Of a stretch of 38,081 nucleotides of DNA, positions 1-8,580 are shown one piece after another. Location: NCBI GenBank assembly GCA_934373295.1, contig CAKROK010000015.1:1-38081 (forward strand). The letters are read 5' to 3'. Every line of letters starts with the position of its first letter. Positions within the stretch are counted from its first letter, which is position 1. This DNA comes from an uncultured Christensenellaceae bacterium. GTDB lineage: Bacteria > Bacillota > Clostridia > Christensenellales > Christensenellaceae. The position numbers and the translations under genes were made by a program. A model generated the notes under the pieces. The model had not been told where the DNA came from. It saw only the letters and a list, made by a program, of their open reading frames with translations, and did not search any database.

Positions 1-96
1 GCAAGACTCGAGGAACAGCTCGTTGTAACTAAGGATGGCTGCCGTGTCATCACGAAGTTCCCCTGCGCAGAGCCTGTAGCTTGCTGGAAGTATTAA
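1..96 (+). CDS. C-terminal end of an M24-type metallopeptidase (partial)
   Basis: An open frame enters from the left edge and stops with TAA at 94-96, giving the last 31 residues of a protein. The segment RLEEQLVVTKDGCRVITKFP resembles the C-terminus of M24-family (Xaa-Pro peptidase/creatinase-like) proteins, where a V-E-E-x-V-x-V-T-x-D-G motif precedes the end. The active site lies outside the window, so this rests on a short stretch only. It sits 68 bases upstream of the sugar ABC ATPase on the same strand, without a clear terminator between, so it is probably the preceding gene of that operon. It could be another protein with a similar tail. Confidence 0.55.
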   Translation, partial: ARLEEQLVVTKDGCRVITKFPCAEPVACWKY

Positions 97-164
97 TAAC
101 GAAGAGCGTTATAATATTGGGAATTAAAACGAATTATATAAAATGAAAAAAGGAGGTGCGATAT

Positions 165-1664
165 TTGGATCCGATTATCAGCGTAAAAGGAATCGATAAG
201 AAATTCGGCGATTTTTATGCTTTAAAGAACGTAAGTTTGGATATTTACCCGGGTAAGGTAAACGTTCTTGTCGGCGAAAACGGCGCAGGCAAGTCTACGC
301 TGATGAAGATACTCTCCGGTGTTTATCATAATGACGGCGGTCAGGTATTTGTAGACGGCAAGGAGGTTGACATCACTTCGCCAAAAATGGCGGAGGAACT
401 GGGCATTGGAATAGTTTATCAGGAACTTAATCTTGCTCAAAAGCTCACCGTTGCAGAGAATGTCTTCTTAGGCGATGCGTTAAAGACCAAAGGACTGCTC
501 GTAGACTGGAAGAGTATGCGCGAAGAGGCGGTTAAAAACGTCAAGGAATTAGCGGGTCTCGATATCGACCCTGACGAACTGATATGCAACTTAGGTGTCG
601 CATATCAGCAGCTCATAGAGCTGACCAGGGTCATGAGAAAGGGCTTCCGCGTGCTTATAATGGATGAGCCAACGGCTGCTCTTACGGAAAGCGAAATTCA
701 GAAATTATTTGAGACCGTGAGAAAGCTGCGCGACGATGGTGTTGCGATAATCTATATTTCTCACAGACTCGAGGAAATAGCCCAAATTGGCGATTATATC
801 AACGTCCTGCGTGACGGACAGTTCATAGGCTCGAGAGAGGTTAAGGATGTCAGCATGGACGAGATAATTTCCATGATGGTCGGAAGAAGTATCGAGGATA
901 AATATCCCAAGGCGGATTTCTCGAGTATACCCAAGGAGGAGATTTTAAGAGTAGAAAATCTTTCGAGAAAAGGCGTTTTTGAAGACATTAGTTTTACGCT
1001 CAGAAAGGGTGAAATACTCGGCTTCGCGGGTCTTATGGGCGCGGGGAGAACGGAAATCGCAAGAGCGATATTCGGAGCGGATAAGCTTACAAGCGGTAAA
1101 ATCTTTGTAAACGGCAAAGAGGTAAAAATAAAGTCCACAAGAGATGCTATAAAAAATGGCATAGCACTTTTGACAGAGGACAGAAAAAACCAAGGCCTTA
1201 TTTTAGGAAGAGACCTTGTGGAAAATACAACGCTTGTAAGAATGGACAAGGTTTCAAATAAGATAGGTGCCGTCAGCAAGAAAAAAGAAATTGCTGTCAT
1301 GGGCGAATATATGAAAAAGCTCAAAATTGCGGCATCTAGCGAGTTTATCCCGGCGGGTAGTCTTTCCGGAGGAAATCAGCAGAAAGTAGTCATTGCAAAG
1401 TGGTTGTTTGCGGATTCCGACATAATTATATTTGACGAACCCACAAGAGGAATTGACGTCGGCGCAAAAACAGAGGTTTATAATCTGATAAACGAGTTTA
1501 TTTTAGCAGGCAAGGGTGTTATCGTCATATCATCTGAGCTTCCTGAATTGCTCGGTGTATGTAACAGAATCATAACAATCGCCGACGGCGAGATAACCGG
1601 TGAATTTAGCAACGAGGTCGATCAGGAAACGCTGCTTGCCGTTATGATAGGAGGAAAAAAGTAA
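165..1664 (+). CDS. Sugar ABC transporter ATP-binding protein, RbsA/MglA type
   Basis: This is the energising subunit of a carbohydrate ABC importer, with two ABC domains in one chain as in RbsA, MglA and XylG (499 aa, normal length). The first domain has Walker A GENGAGKST and Walker B VLIMDEPTAALT. Its signature is degenerate (LGVAYQQ). The second has the weakened P-loop GAGRTE typical of this family, then a good signature SLSGGNQQ and Walker B IIIFDEPTRGID. The start is taken as TTG at 165 because a strong AAAGGAGG lies about 8 bases upstream; the GTG at 156 falls inside that ribosome binding site. The permease follows immediately. The exact sugar cannot be read from this subunit. Confidence 0.95.
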   Translation: MDPIISVKGIDKKFGDFYALKNVSLDIYPGKVNVLVGENGAGKSTLMKILSGVYHNDGGQVFVDGKEVDITSPKMAEELGIGIVYQELNLAQKLTVAENVFLGDALKTKGLLVDWKSMREEAVKNVKELAGLDIDPDELICNLGVAYQQLIELTRVMRKGFRVLIMDEPTAALTESEIQKLFETVRKLRDDGVAIIYISHRLEEIAQIGDYINVLRDGQFIGSREVKDVSMDEIISMMVGRSIEDKYPKADFSSIPKEEILRVENLSRKGVFEDISFTLRKGEILGFAGLMGAGRTEIARAIFGADKLTSGKIFVNGKEVKIKSTRDAIKNGIALLTEDRKNQGLILGRDLVENTTLVRMDKVSNKIGAVSKKKEIAVMGEYMKKLKIAASSEFIPAGSLSGGNQQKVVIAKWLFADSDIIIFDEPTRGIDVGAKTEVYNLINEFILAGKGVIVISSELPELLGVCNRIITIADGEITGEFSNEVDQETLLAVMIGGKK

Positions 1665-2630
1665 ATGGAAGAAAAAGTGACAAAGACAAAAAAGAAGAGC
1701 ATATTTAAAAATAATCTTATCGCGCTTTTGATAATAATAGCAGCGATGGTAGTCATCCTTTCGCTGGTGACCGACTTCTTCTTTTCAGTAGATAATCTTT
1801 CCGCAGTAATGACGCAGATGGCGCTCACGGGTATTTTGGCTGTTGGCATGACCTTCTGTATAATTACCGAGGGCGTTGACCTCTCTGTAGGAAATGTGCT
1901 TTCATTGGTCGGTATAGTATTGGCAATCTGTCTTAGAGCAGGCGTTCCGCTTATATTCTCAATACTTATAGCGATTTTGACGGGATGTCTTTGCGGATTT
2001 GTAGTAGGAATCTTAGTAGCTAAGGGTAATCTGCCTGCGTTTATCGCAACTTTGGGTATGATGAACATTGCCCAGGGCGTATCGCTTGTAATATCAAACG
2101 GCTCGTCTATATATGGATATACGAGCGCACTCGTAGGAGTAGGTTCGGGTAAGATAGCATTTATACCGATAACGTGGCTTTTCATGGTAGCGTGCTTCGT
2201 GCTTGGATGGTTTGTTCTTCAACACACTAGGCTGGGAAGATACGTTTATATGGTAGGCGGTAACCAGGAAGCTTCAAGACTCTCCGGCGTAAACGTAGCT
2301 ATGGTTAAGACTGTCGTGTTTACGATAAGCGGACTATGTGCAGGTATTGCAGGCGTGCTCATGACAGGCAGACTTAACTCCGCAGACCCGAATGCAGGCA
2401 ACAACATGCAGATGGATGCGATAGCGGCAGCAATAATCGGCGGAACGAGCATGAGCGGCGGCGAAGGTAAGGTAATGGGTACATTCCTGGGTGCTATCAT
2501 AATGGCTATCGTTAAAAACGGTATGATACAGCTCGGCCTTTCATCCTATCCGCAGCAGATAGTAGTCGGTGCGATAATCATACTCGTCGTACTGCTCGAT
2601 ATGCTCAACAAAAAGAAGAACAAAAAATAA
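1665..2630 (+). CDS. Sugar ABC transporter permease, RbsC type
   Basis: This integral membrane subunit pairs with the upstream double ATPase and the downstream binding lipoprotein to import a monosaccharide or polyol. It is 321 aa, mostly hydrophobic with roughly 8-10 membrane segments. It carries family marks of BPD_transp_2 permeases: EGVDLSVGNVLSLVG in the N-terminal third, the loop motif GNQEASRLSGVNV around residue 200, and the GGTSMSGGEGKVMGTFLGA segment near residue 265. It starts directly after the ATPase stop, so the two are translationally linked. Its C-terminus is basic (NKKKNKK), consistent with a cytoplasmic tail. Confidence 0.95.
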   Translation: MEEKVTKTKKKSIFKNNLIALLIIIAAMVVILSLVTDFFFSVDNLSAVMTQMALTGILAVGMTFCIITEGVDLSVGNVLSLVGIVLAICLRAGVPLIFSILIAILTGCLCGFVVGILVAKGNLPAFIATLGMMNIAQGVSLVISNGSSIYGYTSALVGVGSGKIAFIPITWLFMVACFVLGWFVLQHTRLGRYVYMVGGNQEASRLSGVNVAMVKTVVFTISGLCAGIAGVLMTGRLNSADPNAGNNMQMDAIAAAIIGGTSMSGGEGKVMGTFLGAIIMAIVKNGMIQLGLSSYPQQIVVGAIIILVVLLDMLNKKKNKK

Positions 2631-2663
2631 TAAATAGAAAAATAAAGAAAAGGAAGTTATTAA

Positions 2664-3068
2664 ATGAGCAAGTATAAGTATAAGACAAGCGTAGAAGAAG
2701 TTCCGAAGCAGACTCAGCTTAGAGGCGAAGATGGCTGGAATAGGATGCAGGTTCAGTTTGTAATCAATAAGGATTCTCTCGGATCTCAGTTAGCCATGAT
2801 GGGTCACACTATATTCCCGCCCAACGGAGCGAGCCACGAACTTCATGTACATGAGAATGCAGAAGAGCTCATGTATATAATGCGCGGTCATGGTCAGGCG
2901 ACGATAGGCGACGAAACGTTCGAGTTTAAGGCAGGCGATCTGCTCTTTGCTCCTGTAAACTGCCCCCATATCGTGGCGAATACCGATCCTGAAGAGGAAA
3001 TGGAAATGCTTTGGGTTTACGGTGGTTGTAATACGCTGGAAGGCTCCGGCTACAAACACTGCAAATAA
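2664..3068 (+). CDS. Cupin-domain protein
   Basis: This small (134 aa) single-domain cupin is probably a metal-binding sugar isomerase/epimerase-like or regulatory protein serving the pathway of this operon. Cupin motif 1 is seen as HELHVHENAEELMYIMRG (HxH, then E, then G). Motif 2 is seen around GDLLFAPVNCPHIVANTD, with the P and H expected for the metal site. A good AAGGAAG ribosome binding site precedes ATG 2664. It lies between the permease and binding-protein genes, an unusual place that suggests it handles the transported compound. The cupin fold alone does not fix the reaction; it may be non-enzymatic. Confidence 0.85.
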   Translation: MSKYKYKTSVEEVPKQTQLRGEDGWNRMQVQFVINKDSLGSQLAMMGHTIFPPNGASHELHVHENAEELMYIMRGHGQATIGDETFEFKAGDLLFAPVNCPHIVANTDPEEEMEMLWVYGGCNTLEGSGYKHCK

Positions 3069-3101
3069 AAAAACACTTACACAAGATTTAGGAGGAACAA
3101 A

Positions 3102-4136
3102 ATGAAAAAGTTAGTAGCAATCGTTCTCGCATTATTAATGCTTGCGATCGTAGTTGTCGGCTGTCAGACCGGCGAGCCCGCCAAGACAGACAATCCTGCA
3201 AAATCGGAGCAGCCTGCTGATTCAAAGGATCCCGCTGAAAGCAAGGGACCCGATATTCAGGGCGGCGATGATGTGACACCCGCTAAGGAAGGAATGAAGT
3301 TCGGCTTAGTTGTAAAGAACCTTTCCAATCCTTACTTTGTAACCCTTGCCGATGGAGCGAAGGAAGCGGCGAATAAGCTCGGTATAGACCTTGATGTTCA
3401 GGCAACTACCGATGATACTCAGATAAATGAGCAGATCAACATCTTAGATACGATGGTAACTCAGAAGTATGATGCTATACTCTGCATACCGCTCAACAAC
3501 GTTTCCGTTGTTCCGTGGGTCGTAAGAGCTAACAAGGCGGGCGTACCCGTAATCAACCTTGACACTGCGTTTGATGAAGATGAGATGAAGGCTCAGGGCG
3601 CTTCCGTAGTATGTAAGATATTCACGGATAACATTTCTGCTGGTGAAGAGGCGGCCAAGGCTATCGTAAAGGCTCTCGACGGCAAGGGAAAGGTTGCAAT
3701 GCTCGAAGGTACCTCCGGCGCAACCACCGCTGAGGACAGAAAGACCGGCTTTAACAATGTTATGAGCAAAGAGAGCGGCATTGAAGTCGTAGCATCAATG
3801 GAAGCTAAGTACAACAGAAACGAAGCGTACACTGTTATGACTAACATCCTTTCCGCAAATCCCGACCTTAATGCAGTATTCGCAGCCAATGACGAGATGG
3901 CCCTCGGCGCAATCGCAGCTATCAAGGAGCAGGGCAAGATCGACCAGATAAAGGTTGTTGGCGTAAACTACGGCGAGGAAATTCAGCAGGCTATGAAGGC
4001 TGGCGAAGCATTAGGTTCCGTCAATCAGGATCCCGCTTGGATCGGATATCAGGGCGTAATCTGCGCGAACAATTACTTAAAGGGACAGGATCTCGAGTAC
4101 ATCTATCAGTCTGAGAGCGTAATGATGTACGAGTAA
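3102..4136 (+). CDS. Sugar-binding lipoprotein of the ABC transporter (periplasmic-binding-protein-like)
   Basis: This is the extracytoplasmic solute receptor for the importer encoded just upstream. It is 344 aa and begins with a lipoprotein signal ending in the lipobox VVVGC, with the acylated Cys near residue 21. A Lys/Pro/Asp/Ser-rich linker to about residue 62 follows. The rest is a type I periplasmic binding fold (Peripla_BP_4, RbsB-like): LVVKNLSNPYF, the D-ttDDTQINEQINILDTMVTQ segment, LDTAFD, and the late FAANDEMALGAIAAIKEQG motif. A strong AGGAGG precedes the start. The aromatic and acidic pocket residues are compatible with a sugar or cyclitol, but the ligand is not determined. Confidence 0.93.
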   Translation: MKKLVAIVLALLMLAIVVVGCQTGEPAKTDNPAKSEQPADSKDPAESKGPDIQGGDDVTPAKEGMKFGLVVKNLSNPYFVTLADGAKEAANKLGIDLDVQATTDDTQINEQINILDTMVTQKYDAILCIPLNNVSVVPWVVRANKAGVPVINLDTAFDEDEMKAQGASVVCKIFTDNISAGEEAAKAIVKALDGKGKVAMLEGTSGATTAEDRKTGFNNVMSKESGIEVVASMEAKYNRNEAYTVMTNILSANPDLNAVFAANDEMALGAIAAIKEQGKIDQIKVVGVNYGEEIQQAMKAGEALGSVNQDPAWIGYQGVICANNYLKGQDLEYIYQSESVMMYE

Positions 4137-4187
4137 TCGAAAATATCAAAAAAACTAATCGACATTCTTTTCATTAAATAGGGACAA

Positions 4188-4211
4188 CCGGAGGTCTTAA
4201 ATGGCCTCCGG
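4188..4211 (+). other. Intergenic hairpin between binding-protein and gatC-like genes
   Basis: CCGGAGGTC and GGCCTCCGG form a 9-bp stem (one G-U) around a 6-base loop. No T-run follows, so it is not a classical terminator. In highly expressed solute-binding-protein operons such a hairpin often protects the upstream message or reduces read-through; that role is inferred here. Confidence 0.6.
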
Positions 4212-4234
4212 CGGTCTTGCAAAAGGAGAAGTCA

Positions 4235-5569
4235 ATGGAGTATATCAAAGCGTTTTTGTCGCTGGGTACATATATCATCTTGCCGATAATGATGTTTGTG
4301 CTTGCGGTGTTCATGCGTGCAAAGCTGACAGAGGCTTTCCGCGGAGCGCTTTACATTGGAATTGCGCTGTTAGGAATCTCTATGATCTCTTCATACTTTC
4401 TTTCAAATGCCGCCCCGGTAATAGAGGGGATAAACGCCGCGTTAAATAAGAAATCGGCGATAACAGACGTTGGCTGGCCTGTGATAGCCATGCTTGCGTG
4501 GAATATGGAGACTACTTTGCTCATAGTCCCCATACATATATTGGTCAACCTTATAATGCTAAAGATTGGCTTAACGAGCAATATTAATGTAGACATATTT
4601 AACTTTTGGCACCTTGCAACTGCGTCCTTGTTTATAAAGTGCTTTACAGACAGCATAATTCCAGTAATAATAGCGGATGTGCTGATGTCAGTGATATTTA
4701 TAAAGCTTACAGACTGGGCGAATCCGAGTGTTAAGGCGCTGTATGATATAGATGAAACGCAATGCATATCCACCGCAAATGGGCTTTGCTATATGCCGTT
4801 TGCGGTAGCGATAAACTGGCTTATTGATAAAATACCTTTTATGAAAAAAGTGTCCTTTAAGCCGGAGCGCATTGATAAAAAATATAGATTATTCATAGAT
4901 CCAGGGTTTATTGCCCTAATAGTAGGCACGGTATTTTCTCTTGTCGCAGGGTTAGGCTTTTGGGGCAGCGTTACATTCGGAATGAAGCTCGCCGCAGTAT
5001 TTGTGATACTACCTCTTGTAACGGGGCTCTTGAGAGAGGGATTTACACCCGTATCGCAGGCGACGGCGAAATTTGCCCAAAAGTACATTACAAAGGGGCG
5101 ACCGGTATATGTGGGAGTAAATCAATTGATCACCGGAAATAATCCGTCGCTCATAATAACCACGATAATACTTATACCGATAATAGTTATTTTTGCGGCG
5201 GTAATACCCTCTGTTGGGATATTCCCGATGGGGGATCTTATGAACATTATAAGCATAGTGACAGTTATAGTCGCGGTCTCTAAAGGAGACGTGATCCGCT
5301 CGGTAATATCGAGCATACCTGTCGTAATATTAAACCTTTTTTGCGCAACCTATGCAGCTCAGTTTTATACACAGGCTGCGGCAGCTATGAATTATGACAT
5401 GGGAGGCGTCACAGGCAGCTTTGCAGCAAGCCTTAACGGCAATATGTATGTAAGTCTGTGGATATCGGAAGCGTTTAAAGGCAATATATTGGCTATTTCA
5501 CTTACGGCTGTTATAGCGGCCGGTGGGTGGCTCTGTTATAGATTTTACAAAAAACAACAGGAAAAATAG
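4235..5569 (+). CDS. Orphan PTS galactitol-type IIC membrane component (GatC family)
   Basis: This is a 444-aa polytopic membrane protein with the GatC-type signature REGFTPVSQATAKFAQKY near residue 270, then GVNQLITGNNPSLI and the FPMGDLMNIISI region, which line up with the sugar-translocating IIC of galactitol PTS systems. The start is ATG 4235, five bases after AAAGGAG; the in-frame TTG at 4217 lies upstream of this site. No IIA or IIB partner, or any other PTS gene, is seen in the window. Instead it sits inside an ABC-transporter and dehydrogenase operon, and its stop is 20 bases before the first dehydrogenase. It may work as a secondary transporter or exporter, or borrow IIA/IIB encoded elsewhere. 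Confidence 0.85.
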   Translation: MEYIKAFLSLGTYIILPIMMFVLAVFMRAKLTEAFRGALYIGIALLGISMISSYFLSNAAPVIEGINAALNKKSAITDVGWPVIAMLAWNMETTLLIVPIHILVNLIMLKIGLTSNINVDIFNFWHLATASLFIKCFTDSIIPVIIADVLMSVIFIKLTDWANPSVKALYDIDETQCISTANGLCYMPFAVAINWLIDKIPFMKKVSFKPERIDKKYRLFIDPGFIALIVGTVFSLVAGLGFWGSVTFGMKLAAVFVILPLVTGLLREGFTPVSQATAKFAQKYITKGRPVYVGVNQLITGNNPSLIITTIILIPIIVIFAAVIPSVGIFPMGDLMNIISIVTVIVAVSKGDVIRSVISSIPVVILNLFCATYAAQFYTQAAAAMNYDMGGVTGSFAASLNGNMYVSLWISEAFKGNILAISLTAVIAAGGWLCYRFYKKQQEK

Positions 5570-5589
5570 TGTATTCAGGAGGAAACCAA

Positions 5590-6669
5590 ATGAAAGCTGC
5601 GTTGTGGTACGGCAGACAGGACTTGAGAGTAATGGATGTGCCCAAGCCTGTCCCCGCAAATGATGAAGTTGTTATTAAGGTAATGAGATGTGGCATATGC
5701 GGCACAGATCTTCACGATTATTTTGATGGTCCGCACAGCATACCGGTGGATGTTCCCGATCCGCTCACAGGCGTGACGGCGCCCGTAATTATGGGACATG
5801 AACTATGCGGCATCGTAACTGAAATCGGTAAAGATGTCGATGAGTGGAAGATAGGTGACAGAGTCGTCGTAGCACCGCTTTTGCATTGCGGCAAGTGCTA
5901 TTTTTGTAAGAGAGGTCTCGAGCATCTCTGTGTGATTCAGGCGGGTCTCGGTCTTCAGACATATTGGGGCGGATTTGCTGAATACTGCTGCTTAAAGGAC
6001 TATCAGCTGCGTCATATGCCCGATTATATGACATGGGATCAGGGTGCGCTTGTCGAGCCAACTAACCTTGCAATGTATGCGATAAAGAGATCTGGAATGC
6101 AGCCCGGCGACAATATTTTAATAACGGGTGGCGGCCCTATTGCACTCATGATATTAATGTGTGCAAACGCTGCCGGTGCAGGCAAGATCTATATGACTGA
6201 AAAGCATGATTCGCGTATGGCGCTCATGAAGGAGCATGGCGCGACTGAAATTTTCAATATTACAAAGACCGATCCTCTAAAGGAGATTTTAGACAGAACG
6301 GATGGCATAGGCGTGGATGTTGCTTTTGAGGTAACAGGTTCCCAGTCGGGCATGGATCTTTGTTTTGACGCATTGAGAAAGCGTGGAATGTACGTGCAGT
6401 ATGGTCTAGCTACGGGAGAAAGAACTGTTCGTCCGTGGCAGTGGACGCTCAAGGATTTAAATATGTGTGGCCTGTGGTGTACAAATAACTACGACTATGA
6501 CGGTGTTGTCCAGTTGGTGGCGGATAAGAAGATAGATTCCACGGCAATTGTAACAAAGCATATTGCACTTGATGATATCGTGAAAGAGGGATTTGAGTGC
6601 TTAAAGAGGGGCGATAAGACAAAGACGGATATGAAGATTCTCGTCTGCCCTAACGGAATGGAGGACTAA
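5590..6669 (+). CDS. Zinc-dependent polyol/butanediol-type dehydrogenase (MDR family)
   Basis: This is a medium-chain NAD(P)-dependent alcohol dehydrogenase of 359 aa. Catalytic zinc residues are visible: Cys37 in GICGTD, His70-Glu71 in GHEL and Glu156. Four structural-zinc cysteines lie at about 100, 103, 106 and 114, and the nucleotide site ITGGGPIA is near residue 178. The long loop around residues 47-61 (GPHSIPVDVPDPLTG) resembles (R,R)-butanediol dehydrogenases. The start is ATG 5590, which has AGGAGG just upstream; an in-frame GTG overlaps the previous stop but lacks a site. Given its neighbours it probably oxidises a hydroxyl of the imported polyol or cyclitol. Confidence 0.9.
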   Translation: MKAALWYGRQDLRVMDVPKPVPANDEVVIKVMRCGICGTDLHDYFDGPHSIPVDVPDPLTGVTAPVIMGHELCGIVTEIGKDVDEWKIGDRVVVAPLLHCGKCYFCKRGLEHLCVIQAGLGLQTYWGGFAEYCCLKDYQLRHMPDYMTWDQGALVEPTNLAMYAIKRSGMQPGDNILITGGGPIALMILMCANAAGAGKIYMTEKHDSRMALMKEHGATEIFNITKTDPLKEILDRTDGIGVDVAFEVTGSQSGMDLCFDALRKRGMYVQYGLATGERTVRPWQWTLKDLNMCGLWCTNNYDYDGVVQLVADKKIDSTAIVTKHIALDDIVKEGFECLKRGDKTKTDMKILVCPNGMED

Positions 6670-6673
6670 TGAT

Positions 6674-7732
6674 ATGAAATGCAAACAGGCTTTTATGTAT
6701 GGACCGTATGATTTAAGAATCGAAGAGGTAGAGCTTCCCCCGCTTAAGCCCGATCAGATTTTAATAAAGCTCAAGGCTTGCGGCATATGCGGATCGGATG
6801 TGGAGTGCTATGAAGGTAAATCCGCAGAGGGCAGATACGATATAGCTCCCTATACGCCCGGTCACGAGTGGGCCGGTGTTGCGGTTGAGGTTGGTTCCGC
6901 CGTAACGAGTGTAAAGCCGGGCAACAAGGTCGTAGGAGACTGTGTATTACCCTGCAATAATTGCGCTAACTGCAAAGACGGAAAAATGCCCTCTGCTTGT
7001 CTAAACATGAGAGAGGTCGGCTTTATGCCTAATTCTCCCGGCGGTATGGGCGAATATATGATTTTGGAAGAGGCATATACACATGTAATTCCCGATGATT
7101 GGGATTATGAGCTGGGCGCATGGGTTGAAACATTTAACGTAGGATACTGGGGCGTTTGGGGCAACGGCTGCTGCCCTGATGCTTCTGATGATGTGGCTAT
7201 AATCGGCGGCGGCCCTATCGGACTTTGTGCAGCAATGGTAGCAAAGACCTCAGGCGCACAGGTTATCGTAATCGATCCGCTTGAGCAGAGAAGAGAGAAC
7301 GCGCTTAAATATGGTGCGGATATAGTCTTAGACCCCACTGCCGGAAACATCGAACAGATGGTTAAGGACGTCACTAACGGAAGAGGCCCTTCTGTTGTGA
7401 TAGAAGCGTCGGGCAACGACATAGGCATAGCATCTCTGTTCGATATAGCCGGTCATAATGCGCGAGTGGGTGTTGTCGGACATTCCATAGGAAGAAAGGT
7501 TCCTGTGGAAATCGGTAAGACCATTTGGAAGACTCTGCATATAACGGGTTCCGGCGGAACAAAGAATTGGTTCCCGAGGACAATTCGTTTCTTATCCAGA
7601 ATAAAGGATAACTATGATTTTGCAGCGCTCAATACGCATCACTTTGATTTTGAGGATCTCAACGAAGCCATGGAGTTTGCTTGTAATCATAAGGATATCG
7701 CCCGTAAAGTCATGCTTACTTTTAAGGACTGA
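6674..7732 (+). CDS. Second zinc-dependent dehydrogenase (sorbitol/inosose-type MDR)
   Basis: This second MDR dehydrogenase is 352 aa and clearly different in sequence from its neighbour. It shows GICGSDVEC (catalytic Cys39), GHEWAG (His64-Glu65), structural cysteines near 94, 97, 100 and 109, and the Rossmann loop IIGGGPIGLCAAM near residue 176. The ribosome binding site GGAGG sits inside the last codons of the previous gene, only 4 bases separate the reading frames, and the two are probably co-translated. Two successive dehydrogenases followed by a TIM-barrel protein and a creatininase-fold hydrolase match the logic of Thermotoga inositol catabolism, in which an inosose dehydrogenase (IolM) is an MDR protein. 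This substrate assignment is inferred. Confidence 0.9.
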   Translation: MKCKQAFMYGPYDLRIEEVELPPLKPDQILIKLKACGICGSDVECYEGKSAEGRYDIAPYTPGHEWAGVAVEVGSAVTSVKPGNKVVGDCVLPCNNCANCKDGKMPSACLNMREVGFMPNSPGGMGEYMILEEAYTHVIPDDWDYELGAWVETFNVGYWGVWGNGCCPDASDDVAIIGGGPIGLCAAMVAKTSGAQVIVIDPLEQRRENALKYGADIVLDPTAGNIEQMVKDVTNGRGPSVVIEASGNDIGIASLFDIAGHNARVGVVGHSIGRKVPVEIGKTIWKTLHITGSGGTKNWFPRTIRFLSRIKDNYDFAALNTHHFDFEDLNEAMEFACNHKDIARKVMLTFKD

Positions 7733-7738
7733 GTTGAG

Positions 7739-8557
7739 ATGACTGGATTTAGGTATGCGGTTTCCGCGGCGGAGGTGGCGCCGGTAACAGCGCCGCTCCC
7801 GCTTACAGGCAAAATCGAAGATATAATCAGTACGGCAGCAGAGCTTGGCTATAATGGCATTGAGCTGCATACGCGCGAAGACGTGCCGTTTGACTATGAC
7901 AATATAAATTTATGGCTTTCTCAACAGAATGTAAAGCTTGTAAATATAGTCACAGGCAGAATAAATACCGAGGGAAATCTAAGTCTTTTAGATGCGGATG
8001 GCGGCGCTAAATGCCTTGACGGCTTAAAGAAGTATGTCAATATGGCTGCGAAATTTGGTGCAGATATCGTTCTCGGATGGGCAAAGGGAAAAATATCGTG
8101 TGAAGACAAACGGGATGAAGAGCTTTGTCTTCTGGCGAAAAATTTAAAAGAACTTGCCGAATATGCCGAGAACAAGGGTGTAAAGGTGAATGTCGAGCTT
8201 ATAAACCGCTATGAGACGAACATCTTTAACACTGTCGACGAGTTTTTGAACTTTATGCAGAAATACGATATTCCAAACTGTTATGCTCATATTGATACAT
8301 TTCATATGAACATTGAAGAGGGGGATGTTCCTGCGGCGATTAAAAAGCTTGGTAAGTATCTCGGCTATGTGCATATTGCAGATAATCAAAGGCATTATCC
8401 CGGCTCGGGCAGTCTGGATTTTGAAGAATTGTTAAAGGTTTTAAAAGATGTTGGCTATGAGGGCTTTATAAATGTTGAGTGTCTGCCGATTCCGGGAAGG
8501 ATTGAGGCAGCGCGGAGTGCAATAGACCACATGAAAATGATTGAAAGAAAAATATAA
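7739..8557 (+). CDS. Sugar phosphate isomerase/epimerase-like TIM-barrel protein
   Basis: This is a 272-aa AP-endonuclease-2-like TIM barrel, the fold of D-tagatose 3-epimerase, IolE, IolI and IolO. The expected metal ligands can be read in order: Glu in NVELINRYE, Asp in AHIDTFHMN, His in GYVHIADNQRHYPGSG and Glu in INVECLP near the C-terminus. It acts in the cytoplasm. The start ATG 7739 lies 6 bases after the previous stop. In the inferred pathway it would epimerise the keto-acid released after ring opening, as IolO does for 5-keto-L-gluconate in Thermotoga. A simple sugar epimerase is an equal alternative on sequence grounds. Confidence 0.85.
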   Translation: MTGFRYAVSAAEVAPVTAPLPLTGKIEDIISTAAELGYNGIELHTREDVPFDYDNINLWLSQQNVKLVNIVTGRINTEGNLSLLDADGGAKCLDGLKKYVNMAAKFGADIVLGWAKGKISCEDKRDEELCLLAKNLKELAEYAENKGVKVNVELINRYETNIFNTVDEFLNFMQKYDIPNCYAHIDTFHMNIEEGDVPAAIKKLGKYLGYVHIADNQRHYPGSGSLDFEELLKVLKDVGYEGFINVECLPIPGRIEAARSAIDHMKMIERKI

Positions 8558-8580
8558 AGAGAGTAAAAGGAGATAATAAA

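Noticed and set aside
110..115. TATAAT between the M24 tail and the ABC ATPase gene as a promoter
   Set aside because: No -35 at a workable distance; the region is more likely read through from upstream.
156..164. GTG start for the sugar ABC ATPase
   Set aside because: The codon lies inside the AGGAGG ribosome binding site; TTG 165 has the right spacing.
4201..4449. An 82-aa frame overlapping the start of the gatC-like gene
   Set aside because: It is out of frame with a clear GatC-family protein, and its ATG falls in a hairpin.
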